64,000 nt of DNA from Roseovarius spongiae (GTDB taxonomy: Bacteria > Pseudomonadota > Alphaproteobacteria > Rhodobacterales > Rhodobacteraceae). The DNA lies in contig NZ_RAPE01000002.1 in NCBI RefSeq assembly GCF_003651245.1, positions 682,001 to 746,000 of the forward strand. Reading direction: 5' to 3'. Below the pieces are notes generated by a model. It worked only from the letters and a program-made list of their open reading frames with translations. It ran no database searches and was not told the DNA's origin. A program made the position numbers and the translations under genes. Below are positions 56,824 to 64,000 of the stretch, piece after piece (the first letter of the stretch is position 1; each line of letters starts with the position of its first letter).

Positions 56824-57789
56824 ATGGAGCGGTTCGACGACATTCCCGAAACGGCGCTGGCCTGGCGACGCGCGGGCAAGGGCGCGGCCCTGGCCACGGT
56901 GGTGGAGACCTGGGGCAGCGCGCCGCGCCGCGTGGGCGCGCAACTGGCGATTTCCGGCGAAGGCGACATGGCGGGCTCGGTCTCGGGCGGTTGCGTCGAG
57001 GGCGCGGTCATCACCGAAGCGTTGGACGCCATCGAAAGCGGGGAGCGCGTATTGCTGGAATACGGGGTGAGCGACGGCGACGCCTTTGCCGTGGGGCTGG
57101 CCTGCGGCGGCACGATCAAGGTGCTGGTCGAACCCGTGGGCGGCGCCATGCCCGAGGCGCTGCTGGCCGAACTGGTCGCGGCGCGCGCGGCGCGCGAACC
57201 TGTCGCGCATGTCACCGGCGAAGGCGTGACGCCGCGGCTCGACCGCGAGGGACATGGAGAGCGGTTCCGCGCCGATCGCTCGGGGATCGAAGCCGACGGC
57301 AAGACCTGCGTGATCATCCACAACCCGCCGCTGCGCCTGCTGGTGGTGGGGGCGGTCCATATCGCCCAGGCGCTGGCGCCGATGGCGCGGATCGCGGGCT
57401 ATGACCCGGTGCTGATCGACCCGCGCCCGGCCTTCGCGGCGCCGGGGCGCTTTCCGGGCGAGCGCATCATAGAGGACTGGCCCGACGAAGGGGTGCGCGG
57501 CTTTGGCCTTGATACGCGCACGGCGCTTGTGCTGCTGACGCATGACCCCAAGCTCGACGACCCGGCGCTGATGGCGGCGCTGGGGTCGGACGCGTTCTAC
57601 GTGGGCGCGCTCGGCTCAACCCGCACCCATGCGAAACGGGTCGAGCGGCTGCGCGCGGCGGGACTGGACCAAGCGGCGATCGCGCGCATCCATGCGCCGA
57701 TCGGGCTTGATATCGGCGCGGCGGGACCGGCGGAGATCGCGCTGTCGATCCTCGCCGAGATGACGCGCGTGCTGAGGACGGGACAATGA
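56824..57789 (+). CDS. xdhC: XdhC family protein (molybdenum cofactor insertion/maturation)
   Basis: A 321-residue protein of the XdhC/CoxI family, which binds Moco and helps its sulfuration and insertion into xanthine dehydrogenase-type enzymes. WGSAPRRVGAQLAISGEGDM and GSVSGGCVEGAVITEALDAI form the N-terminal domain; VVGAVHIAQALAPMARIAGY is the Rossmann part and FYVGALGSTRTHAKRVERL the C-terminal signature. Start at 56824 behind GAGGGAGGG. The next gene overlaps by 4 nt. No xanthine or CO dehydrogenase structural gene is in the window. Confidence 0.92.
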   Translation: MERFDDIPETALAWRRAGKGAALATVVETWGSAPRRVGAQLAISGEGDMAGSVSGGCVEGAVITEALDAIESGERVLLEYGVSDGDAFAVGLACGGTIKVLVEPVGGAMPEALLAELVAARAAREPVAHVTGEGVTPRLDREGHGERFRADRSGIEADGKTCVIIHNPPLRLLVVGAVHIAQALAPMARIAGYDPVLIDPRPAFAAPGRFPGERIIEDWPDEGVRGFGLDTRTALVLLTHDPKLDDPALMAALGSDAFYVGALGSTRTHAKRVERLRAAGLDQAAIARIHAPIGLDIGAAGPAEIALSILAEMTRVLRTGQ

Positions 57790-58787
57790 AATTCGGCGCC
57801 GTTCCGGTGGAGGAGGCCGGCGGCGGTATTCTCGCGCATTCGATCAAGCTGCCCGGCGGGCGGCTGAGCAAAGGGCTGATTATCGGCCCCGAGGAGGTCG
57901 CGGCGCTGCGCGCGGCGGGTGTCGACCGCGTGACGGTGGCGCGGCTGGAGCCCGGCGACGTGGAGGAGAACGAAGCGGCGGCGGACCTGGCCCGGACGCT
58001 CGCCGGCGGAGCGCCGGGCGTGTCGCTTGGCCCCGCGGTCACCGGGCGGGTGAACCTGCTGGCCGACCGCGCGGGGATCGTGCAGCTTGACGCCGCGCGG
58101 ATCGACGCGGCCAACGCGGTGGACCCGATGATCACGGTCGCCACGGTCGCGCCGATGCATCAGATCCTGCCCGGCGGGCTGATTGCGACGGTCAAGATCA
58201 TCTCTTACGCGGTGCCGGGCGCGGCGCTGCGCGCCGCGGCGGAGCATCTGGCGGGCGCGGTGCGCCTTGCGCTGCCCGCGCTGAGGAGCGCGACGCTGAT
58301 CGAGACGCTGACCGCCGAAGGGCGTCCCGCCGGGCCGCCGGGGCTGGGCCGCGCGGCGGTGGCCGACCGGCTGGAGGCGCTGGGGGTGGACCTGACCGAG
58401 ACGCTGACCGCCGCGCACGAGGAATCGGCCATCGCGGAGGCGCTGGGAAAGGCCAGCGGCGATCTGCTGCTGATCCTCACCGCCTCGGCCACATCGGACC
58501 CCGAGGATGTGGCGCCCGCCGCGGTGCGTCTTGCCGGCGGCCGTGTGGAGCGGGTCGGGATGCCTGTCGATCCGGGGAACCTGCTGTTTCTCGGCGCGCT
58601 GGAGAAGCGGCCGGTGATCGGCCTGCCGGGCTGCGCGCGGGCGCCCGCGCTCAACGGCGCGGACTGGGTGCTGGGCCGGGTGATCTGCGGCCTGAACGTG
58701 ACGGCGGCGGATATCGCGGCGATGGGCGTGGGCGGGTTGCTGAAGGAAATTCCGACCCGCCCGAGCCCGCGGCGCGGCAAGGGATAG
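57786..58787 (+). CDS. Molybdopterin-binding protein (MoeA/MoaB-like)
   Basis: A 333-residue protein. The N-terminal part (GGGILAHSIKLPGGRLSKG) resembles MoeA N-terminal segments; a MoCF-type domain follows around DLLLILTASATSDPEDVAPA and RVERVGMPVDPGNLLFLG with GLPGCARAPALNGADWVLG. Such proteins accompany xdhC and act as Mo-insertion or cytidylyl/cofactor-handling partners. Overlap of 4 nt with xdhC argues for joint action. Exact activity is inferred. Confidence 0.85.
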   Translation: MKFGAVPVEEAGGGILAHSIKLPGGRLSKGLIIGPEEVAALRAAGVDRVTVARLEPGDVEENEAAADLARTLAGGAPGVSLGPAVTGRVNLLADRAGIVQLDAARIDAANAVDPMITVATVAPMHQILPGGLIATVKIISYAVPGAALRAAAEHLAGAVRLALPALRSATLIETLTAEGRPAGPPGLGRAAVADRLEALGVDLTETLTAAHEESAIAEALGKASGDLLLILTASATSDPEDVAPAAVRLAGGRVERVGMPVDPGNLLFLGALEKRPVIGLPGCARAPALNGADWVLGRVICGLNVTAADIAAMGVGGLLKEIPTRPSPRRGKG

Positions 58788-58821
58788 GGCGCGCGGCCCT
58801 ACACCTGTTTCATGATGGATG

Positions 58822-59367
<546 letters not shown>

Positions 59368-59408
59368 GGTATTGATCCTTTGATAATGGCGGTAAATCCT
59401 GGCTGTGC

Positions 59409-59437
59409 AAGCTAACGGCGCGCACCGGGGCTTTCAA
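59409..59437 (-). promoter_or_regulatory. Promoter of infC
   Basis: On the minus strand TTGAAA (59432-59437), 17-nt spacer, TAGCTT (59409-59414), giving a 5' end near 59402 and a leader of about 35 nt before the AUA start. The -35 matches consensus at five of six positions. Confidence 0.55.
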
Positions 59438-59570
59438 GCGGCAAATTGGGCCGATCCATGCCGATCGGAACCATATTCGTCCTTGCACGTTGGCGTGTGG
59501 GGCCGCATGTGGTCTGTGCATCGACGACCCCGCCGAGACAGCGTGGGGATTGAAATTTCAAGAGGATGAT

Positions 59571-60485
59571 ATGATGAGGAATCTGCTTTGGATCGTGGTC
59601 GCCGCGGTCGTTCTGATCGGCGGCTACATGCTGATCACCGGCAAGACGCCGAACGAGATGCTCGACGCCGCCGATGATCCGGTCGCCACCCCCGACGCCG
59701 TGGTGGTCGACCCCGACGCCGACACGGGCGAAACCGCCGCCGAAGTGGCGACGGACGAGGAGCAGCTGGACGAAGCCGCGCAGGACGTCGGCGAGAGCGC
59801 CGCCGAACTGGGCGAGGACGCCGCGACGCTTGCCGAAGAGGCGGGCGATGAGGCCGCCGAAGCCGCCGATTCCGCCGTGGAGGGCGCGCAGGACATGGCC
59901 GACGACGCGGCCGCCGCCGCGGATGACGCGATGGACAACGCAGGCGAAACCGCCAGCGACGTGGGCGACGCCACGCAGGACGCGGCAAGCGACGCCGCCG
60001 AAGCGACGAGCGAGGCCGCAAGCGACGCGGCTGACGTCGCCTCCGACACGGCCACTGAGGCCGCCGATACCGCGAGCGAAGCAGCCGACACCGCCGCCGA
60101 TGCGACGACCGACGCCGCCGAGGCGACCGGTGAGGCCGCGGAAAGCGCCGCGGACACGGCCTCCGATACCGCCAGCGACACCGCGGACACTGCCGAAGAG
60201 ACCGCGCAAAGCGTAGCCGACGAAACCGCCGATACGACAGAGACGGCGACCGATAGCGCCACCGACACTGGCGCGGCCGGCAGCGACGCGACGTCCGGAG
60301 AGGACGTTCCCGGCAGCCTGACGGTCGACGGGTTCGATTACGACAGGGCCGTCGAATTCATCGACAATTCCGACCTCGGGACCGGCGTCAAGATGACGAC
60401 CAAGGCGGCGCTCGAGAAAGCCCGCGACAATCCCGAAGTGCTGGAACAGGTGCTGAAACAGCTTCGCGAGCGCCTTGGCATGTGA
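59571..60485 (+). CDS. Membrane-anchored acidic Ala/Asp/Glu-rich protein (LEA-like)
   Basis: A 304-residue protein with an N-terminal helix (LLWIVVAAVVLIGGYMLITG, residues 4-24) that probably anchors it in the inner membrane. Residues 35-250 are a low-complexity, strongly acidic run of Ala, Asp, Glu, Thr and Ser in roughly heptad/undecad form (for example ASDAAEATSEAASDAADVAS), predicted to be one long amphipathic or disordered rod; composition resembles LEA-type desiccation proteins. A folded C-terminal segment follows (SLTVDGFDYDRAVEFIDNSD; then LEQVLKQLRERLGM). Start at either of two adjacent ATGs behind AGAGGA. Ends at a strong bidirectional terminator. Confidence 0.82.
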   Translation: MMRNLLWIVVAAVVLIGGYMLITGKTPNEMLDAADDPVATPDAVVVDPDADTGETAAEVATDEEQLDEAAQDVGESAAELGEDAATLAEEAGDEAAEAADSAVEGAQDMADDAAAAADDAMDNAGETASDVGDATQDAASDAAEATSEAASDAADVASDTATEAADTASEAADTAADATTDAAEATGEAAESAADTASDTASDTADTAEETAQSVADETADTTETATDSATDTGAAGSDATSGEDVPGSLTVDGFDYDRAVEFIDNSDLGTGVKMTTKAALEKARDNPEVLEQVLKQLRERLGM

Positions 60486-60513
60486 TCCGCCGCGCGCAAT
60501 GATCGGACAAGCG

Positions 60514-60545
60514 AAACCCCGCGCAGAGCGATCTGCGCGGGGTTT
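60514..60545. terminator. Bidirectional Rho-independent terminator
   Basis: AAACCCCGCGCAGA (60514-60527), loop GCGA, TCTGCGCGGGGTTT (60532-60545): a 14-bp perfect stem with A/T flanks. It lies 28 nt after the LEA-like gene and 22 nt after the convergent fpr gene, so it serves both. Confidence 0.9.
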
Positions 60546-60567
60546 TCTGCAACTCAGCGGGTGCTGT

Positions 60568-61419
60568 TCAGTCGAGGAACGCCTTTTCCACGACGTAATG
60601 CTGGGGTCTTGAATTGGCGCCCTCGATCAGCCCATAGCTTTCGAGCAGATCCTTGAGTTCCAGGTTGAACGCGAGGTTGCCGCAGATCATCGCCCGGTCC
60701 GTGTCGGGCGCGATGCCCGGCACGCCCAGCTCCTCGAACGCCTCGCCCGAGCGCAGCAGGTCGGTGATGCGCCCCATGCGGGGGCTTTCTTCGCGGGTGG
60801 TGGTCGGGTAGTAGCGCAGTTTGTCGGCAAAGCCCTCGCCGATCAGTTCGGCCAGAAGCTCATCCTGGCGGATGCTCTCGACCAATTGCGCGCCGTAGGC
60901 GAGTTCGCCGACCTCCCGGCAGGTGTGGGTGACGATCACCTCGTCGTAATCCTGATAGGTCTGAGGGTCGCGCAGGAGCGACGCGAAAGGCGCAAAGCCT
61001 GTGCCCGTCGCGAACAGCCAGAGCCGCTTGCCCGGCAGGAGCGCGTCATGCACCAGCGTGCCAACCGGCTTGGGGCGCAGGATGATCTGGTCGCCCGGCC
61101 GGATGTGTTGCAGGCGCGAGGTCAGCGGGCCGTCGGACACCTTGATCGAGTAGAATTCCAGTTCCTCGTCCCAGGAAGGCGAGGCGATGGAATAGGCGCG
61201 CAGAAGCGGCTTGCGCTTGCCGGTTTCGGGGTGCGGGTCGCCCATCAGCCCCAGCATCACGAATTCGCCCGAGCGGAACCGCAGCGACGCCGGACGCGTC
61301 ACGCGGAAGGAAAACAGCCGGTCGGTCCAGTGCGTGACCTCGGTCACCGTCTGGGCGTCGGGCAGGGCGGGGGTGGCCCGGATGGGCGCGGCTTCGGTCA
61401 CTTGGGTTATCTCGTTCAT
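60568..61419 (-). CDS. fpr: Ferredoxin/flavodoxin-NADP+ reductase
   Basis: A 283-residue FAD/NADP oxidoreductase. RSGEFVMLGLMG and LLRAYSIASPSWDEELEFYS bind FAD; LWLFATGTGFAPFASLLRD binds NADP; DRAMICGNLAFNLELKDLLE is the C-terminal motif; ends with VEKAFLD. It passes electrons between NADPH and ferredoxin or flavodoxin, and here it lies downstream of the sulfite-reduction genes cysI-cysH-DUF934, a usual group in Rhodobacteraceae. An 83-nt gap suggests its own promoter. Confidence 0.94.
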   Translation of the reverse strand: MNEITQVTEAAPIRATPALPDAQTVTEVTHWTDRLFSFRVTRPASLRFRSGEFVMLGLMGDPHPETGKRKPLLRAYSIASPSWDEELEFYSIKVSDGPLTSRLQHIRPGDQIILRPKPVGTLVHDALLPGKRLWLFATGTGFAPFASLLRDPQTYQDYDEVIVTHTCREVGELAYGAQLVESIRQDELLAELIGEGFADKLRYYPTTTREESPRMGRITDLLRSGEAFEELGVPGIAPDTDRAMICGNLAFNLELKDLLESYGLIEGANSRPQHYVVEKAFLD

Positions 61420-61502
61420 CTGTTCCTTGCCCGGCGTCTATCCGGGCACTCCGTATGTATTCGTTGATCCATGTCAGGAAAAGGCGGTTTTCGTCGCACC
61501 CG

Positions 61503-61958
61503 TTACCCCGCGGCGCGGGTTGCGTCCGCGTGCGGCGCCGAGGCGGGGATCGCCGCCCCGCGCAGCCGCGCCTGGTAGTCATGCGCGCGCCAGTCGGCGC
61601 GGAACAGCCACTGTTCCTCGGGTTGGCGGGCGGCGAGGGAGTCGTCGATTTCGACCTCGTCGAAGCCGACCCGCCGCGCCATCGCGTATTGATCGGCGAT
61701 CACGTGGCCGCGCGCGCGCAGCCGTCCGCGATACCCCATCAACCGCAATTGGCGCGCGATGCTGAAGCCGCGCCCGTCCGCCGAACTCGGGAAATCGACG
61801 CGGATCATCGCGATGTCCGGCAACCGCCCGGCAAGCTCGCGCGGATCCGCGCTTGCCGGCAGGTCGATGCCGACGCCGTCGCGCGCATCCTCGAGCGCGG
61901 CGATGGGCGCGTCCCAGTCGTCGGTGGTGAATCCTTGGTCCCTCACGATCACGCTCAT
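61503..61958 (-). CDS. DUF934 family protein
   Basis: A 151-residue protein. FSIARQLRLMGYRGRLRARG, HVIADQYAMARRVGFDEVEI and RIDFPSSADGRGFS-like text (VDFPSSADGRGF) are the DUF934 (cysteine synthase region) signature. It almost always follows cysH/cysI and is thought to help sulfite reduction, mechanism unknown. Overlaps cysH by 4 nt; ribosome site AAAGGAGAG. Confidence 0.9.
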   Translation of the reverse strand: MSVIVRDQGFTTDDWDAPIAALEDARDGVGIDLPASADPRELAGRLPDIAMIRVDFPSSADGRGFSIARQLRLMGYRGRLRARGHVIADQYAMARRVGFDEVEIDDSLAARQPEEQWLFRADWRAHDYQARLRGAAIPASAPHADATRAAG

Positions 61959-62689
61959 GCGTTCTCTCCTTTCCTGATGATCTGGCCATTCACTACGTGG
62001 ATGCCGCATTCCGTCTTCGCCGCGCCGCGCCAGCGGCCCGCGCGCGCGTCCTCGTGGTCTTGCACCGGCGAGGTGCAGGGCATGCAGCCGATCGAGGGAT
62101 AGCCGCGCGCCACCAGCGGGTGCCGTGGCAGGCGGTTTTCCTCCATGTAGGTGCGCACGTCTTCCTGGGTCCAATGGGCCAGCGGGTTGATCTTCATCCG
62201 TCCCGTCGCCGGCTCGGGCTCAAAGAAGTCCATGTGCGCGCGCGCCCCGCCCTGGAAGCGCTTGCGCCCGGTGATCCAGCCGTCGAACCCTGCCAGCGCA
62301 CGCGCGAGCGGACGCGATTTGCGCAGCGCGCAGCAGGCGTCCGCGTCGCGCAGATGCAGCGTGGCGTCCGGGTCCTCGGCCGCGCGTTCGGCCGCGTCGG
62401 CGCGGACGATCCGCACGTCGCGCAGGCCCAGCCGTTCGGTCAGTTCCTGCTGGTAGACCAGCGTTTCGGCAAAGAGCATCTCGGTGTCGAGGAAGATCAC
62501 CGGCGTCGCGCGCTCGATCACGGAAACCATGTGCAGAAGCACGACCGACTCCGCGCCGAAGCTCGACACCAGCGCCAGCCGTCCGCTCTCGGGCGCGGTG
62601 AGCGCATGGCGCAGCACCGTGACCGCCGCGTTCAGACGATACCAGTCGTTCAGCCGCGCGGCGCGGTTCGCGGGATCATTCGGCGGCAT
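61955..62689 (-). CDS. cysH: Adenylylsulfate (APS) reductase, CysH
   Basis: A 244-residue assimilatory reductase producing sulfite from APS. LALVSSFGAESVVLLHMVS is the PP-loop; DADACCALRKSRPLARAL and PSIGCMPCTSPV supply the two Cys pairs of a [4Fe-4S] cluster, which points to APS rather than PAPS as substrate; AKTECGIHV has the catalytic Cys. Start at 62689 is chosen for GGAGG 9 nt upstream; a slightly longer frame exists. Its start overlaps the end of cysI by 14 nt. Confidence 0.94.
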   Translation of the reverse strand: MPPNDPANRAARLNDWYRLNAAVTVLRHALTAPESGRLALVSSFGAESVVLLHMVSVIERATPVIFLDTEMLFAETLVYQQELTERLGLRDVRIVRADAAERAAEDPDATLHLRDADACCALRKSRPLARALAGFDGWITGRKRFQGGARAHMDFFEPEPATGRMKINPLAHWTQEDVRTYMEENRLPRHPLVARGYPSIGCMPCTSPVQDHEDARAGRWRGAAKTECGIHVVNGQIIRKGENA

Positions 62690-64000
62690 GGGCCCGGGCC
62701 TCCGCGTCATAGAGCGCCGCCTTGAAGGGCGCCATGCCGACGCGCTGATAAGCGGCGAAAAAAGTCTCCTCCGGGCCGTCGCGCAGGGCGAGATAGGCGT
62801 GGACGATCCGCTCGATCGCGGGGATCAATTCGTCCGCGGCGAAACCGCGGCCGGTCCGATCGCCAAGCCGCGCGTCTTCGCGATGATCGCCGCCCAGGGT
62901 GATCTGGTAGTTCTCCACTCCCGCCCGGTCGAGTCCGAGAATGCCGATATGGCCGACATGGTGATGCCCGCAGGCGTTGATGCAGCCCGAGATCTTGATC
63001 TTGAGCGGGCCGATCTCGTGTTCGAGCTTCAGCGCGTCGAAACGCGTGGCGATCTGTTGCGCGATCGGGATCGAGCGGGCGGTCGCCAGCGCGCAGTAAT
63101 CCATCCCCGGGCAGGCGATGATGTCGCTGATCAGCCCGATATTGGCGGTGGCGAGCCCGGCCTCGCGCAGCGCGGCGTGAAGCGCGGGCAGGTCGGATTT
63201 ATGGACATGCGGCAGAACGATGTTCTGTTCATGACTCACCCGCAGCTCGTCGTAGCCGTAACGCTCGGCCAGGTCCGCCATGACGCGCATCTGCGCGGCG
63301 CTGGCGTCGCCCGGCGTCTCCCCCTGCGCCTTGAGGCTGATGGTGACGATGGCGTGGCCGGGGTCGCGATGCGCGGTGAGGTTGGTGTCGGCCCAGGCGC
63401 GGAAAACCGGATCATCGGCGCGCGCGGCGGCGTAGCGATCGATCGGCCCGCCGCGCAGCGGAGGCGGGGCGAACTGCCCGCGGATCGCGGCGAGCATCTC
63501 CTGATCGACCCCCGTGAAGGTCGGGCGGATATGTTTGAAGCGTTCTTCCACCAGCGCGCGAATCTCATCTATTCCATGCTCATGCACGGTGATCTTGATG
63601 CGAGACTTGAACTTGTTGTCGCGCCGCCCGATGGTGTTCCACACGCTGACGATCGCCTCGATATAGGGCAAGAGGTCAGGCTCGGGCAGGAAATCGGTCA
63701 GCACCTTGCCGATCATCGGCGTGCGTCCCAGCCCGCCGCCGACGATGACGCAATAGCCCCGCTCGCCATCGCGCTCGATGATGCGCAGGCCGATGTCGTG
63801 AGCGGCGGTGACGGCGCGGTCGTTCGGGCTGCCGGTGACGGCGAGCTTGAACTTGCGCGGAAGAAACTGGAACTCGGGGTGGTCGGTGGACCACTGGCGG
63901 ATCAGCTCGGCCACGGGGCGGGGATCGGCCACCTCGTCCGCTGCGGCCGCGGCGAAGTGATCGGCGGTGACATTGCGGATGGTGTTGCCGGAGGTCTGGA
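62676..64000 (-). CDS. cysI: Sulfite/nitrite reductase hemoprotein, CysI (N-terminus beyond window)
   Basis: The frame is open to the right edge, so the N-terminus is missing; at least 441 residues are visible. IIACPGMDYCALATARS and KIKISGCINACGHHHVGHIG carry the four Cys binding [4Fe-4S] and siroheme (CxxxxxC and CxxxC). PRKFKLAVTGSPNDRAV and a RYGYDELRVSHEQNIVLPHV stretch are typical of the ferredoxin/NADPH-sulfite reductase family. Placed before cysH, it reduces sulfite to sulfide. CysI versus assimilatory nitrite reductase is settled by the neighbours. Confidence 0.93.
   Translation of the reverse strand, partial: QTSGNTIRNVTADHFAAAAADEVADPRPVAELIRQWSTDHPEFQFLPRKFKLAVTGSPNDRAVTAAHDIGLRIIERDGERGYCVIVGGGLGRTPMIGKVLTDFLPEPDLLPYIEAIVSVWNTIGRRDNKFKSRIKITVHEHGIDEIRALVEERFKHIRPTFTGVDQEMLAAIRGQFAPPPLRGGPIDRYAAARADDPVFRAWADTNLTAHRDPGHAIVTISLKAQGETPGDASAAQMRVMADLAERYGYDELRVSHEQNIVLPHVHKSDLPALHAALREAGLATANIGLISDIIACPGMDYCALATARSIPIAQQIATRFDALKLEHEIGPLKIKISGCINACGHHHVGHIGILGLDRAGVENYQITLGGDHREDARLGDRTGRGFAADELIPAIERIVHAYLALRDGPEETFFAAYQRVGMAPFKAALYDAEARAHAAE

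Noticed and set aside
59624..60268. Low-complexity Ser/Ala frame antisense to the LEA-like gene
   Set aside because: It is the mirror of the repetitive GC-rich coding sequence and has no ribosome site or start signal.

Overview
This is a 64 kb stretch of high-GC chromosome from an alphaproteobacterium, almost certainly a member of the Rhodobacteraceae/Roseobacter group. Several features point there: the order dusB(nifR3)-ntrB-ntrC-ntrY-ntrX facing a fused ispDF; an NtrC without the sigma-54 contact loop; a GAAC-N7-GAAC type LexA box before recA; infC starting at a rare AUA codon; and many small proteins typical of that family. I see no insertion sequence, prophage, CRISPR array or rRNA. Apart from a few accessory genes it is core chromosome.

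Layout. 1-2.1 kb: ilvN (cut by the window edge) and ilvB on the minus strand, behind a leader that looks like a complete branched-chain amino acid attenuator. 2.3-6.8 kb: a TRAP transporter operon with a TakP-like 2-oxoacid type binding protein. 6.8-12.3 kb: accessory and housekeeping genes (winged-helix/hydrolase fusion, SHMT-like enzyme, Bpt, RDD protein, DUF2852 protein, YbaK/ProX protein). 12.4-18.4 kb: glnE, a lipoprotein, a PIN protein, an M48 protease and a histidine phosphatase. 18.4-20.8 kb: a glycosyltransferase and FkbM methyltransferase pair, then tRNA-Val and two identical tRNA-Asp genes, each with its own promoter.

20.8-33.3 kb: hpt, RatA/COQ10 protein, CinA-C, pgpA and ispDF; then the plus-strand dusB-ntrBC-ntrYX nitrogen regulatory cluster, a sulfotransferase and SOS-controlled recA. 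33.5-37.5 kb: alaS, a DUF1330 protein and two small paralogous secreted proteins with a shared Cys/PAxY pattern, preceded by the only gene-free stretch above 300 bp. 37.6-56.7 kb: a long run of minus-strand genes (typA, GNAT, a degenerate LysM/M23 lipoprotein, pcm, surE, SDR, purF, cvpA, radA, PqiA-like, MOSC, Mla-type ABC pair, alr, dnaB, pyrE, pyrC and a conserved protein of unknown role). 56.8-60.5 kb: xdhC plus a molybdopterin-binding protein, infC and a membrane-anchored, very acidic Ala-rich protein resembling LEA proteins. 60.6-64 kb: fpr and the assimilatory sulfur genes DUF934-cysH-cysI (cut by the window end).

Many neighbours overlap by 4 nt (ATGA or GTGA), indicating translational coupling: TRAP subunits, dusB-ntrB, ntrB-ntrC, ispDF-pgpA-cinA, surE-pcm, alr-permease-ATPase, xdhC-MPT protein, cysH-DUF934. 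The most informative regulatory signal is the ilvB leader: promoter, 15-codon Leu-Ile-Val-Ile-Val peptide, competing hairpins and a U-tract terminator. The least explained protein-level signals are the tandem PAxY secreted pair, the LEA-like protein, the DNA-binding/hydrolase fusion and the SHMT paralogue with an altered active-site motif.
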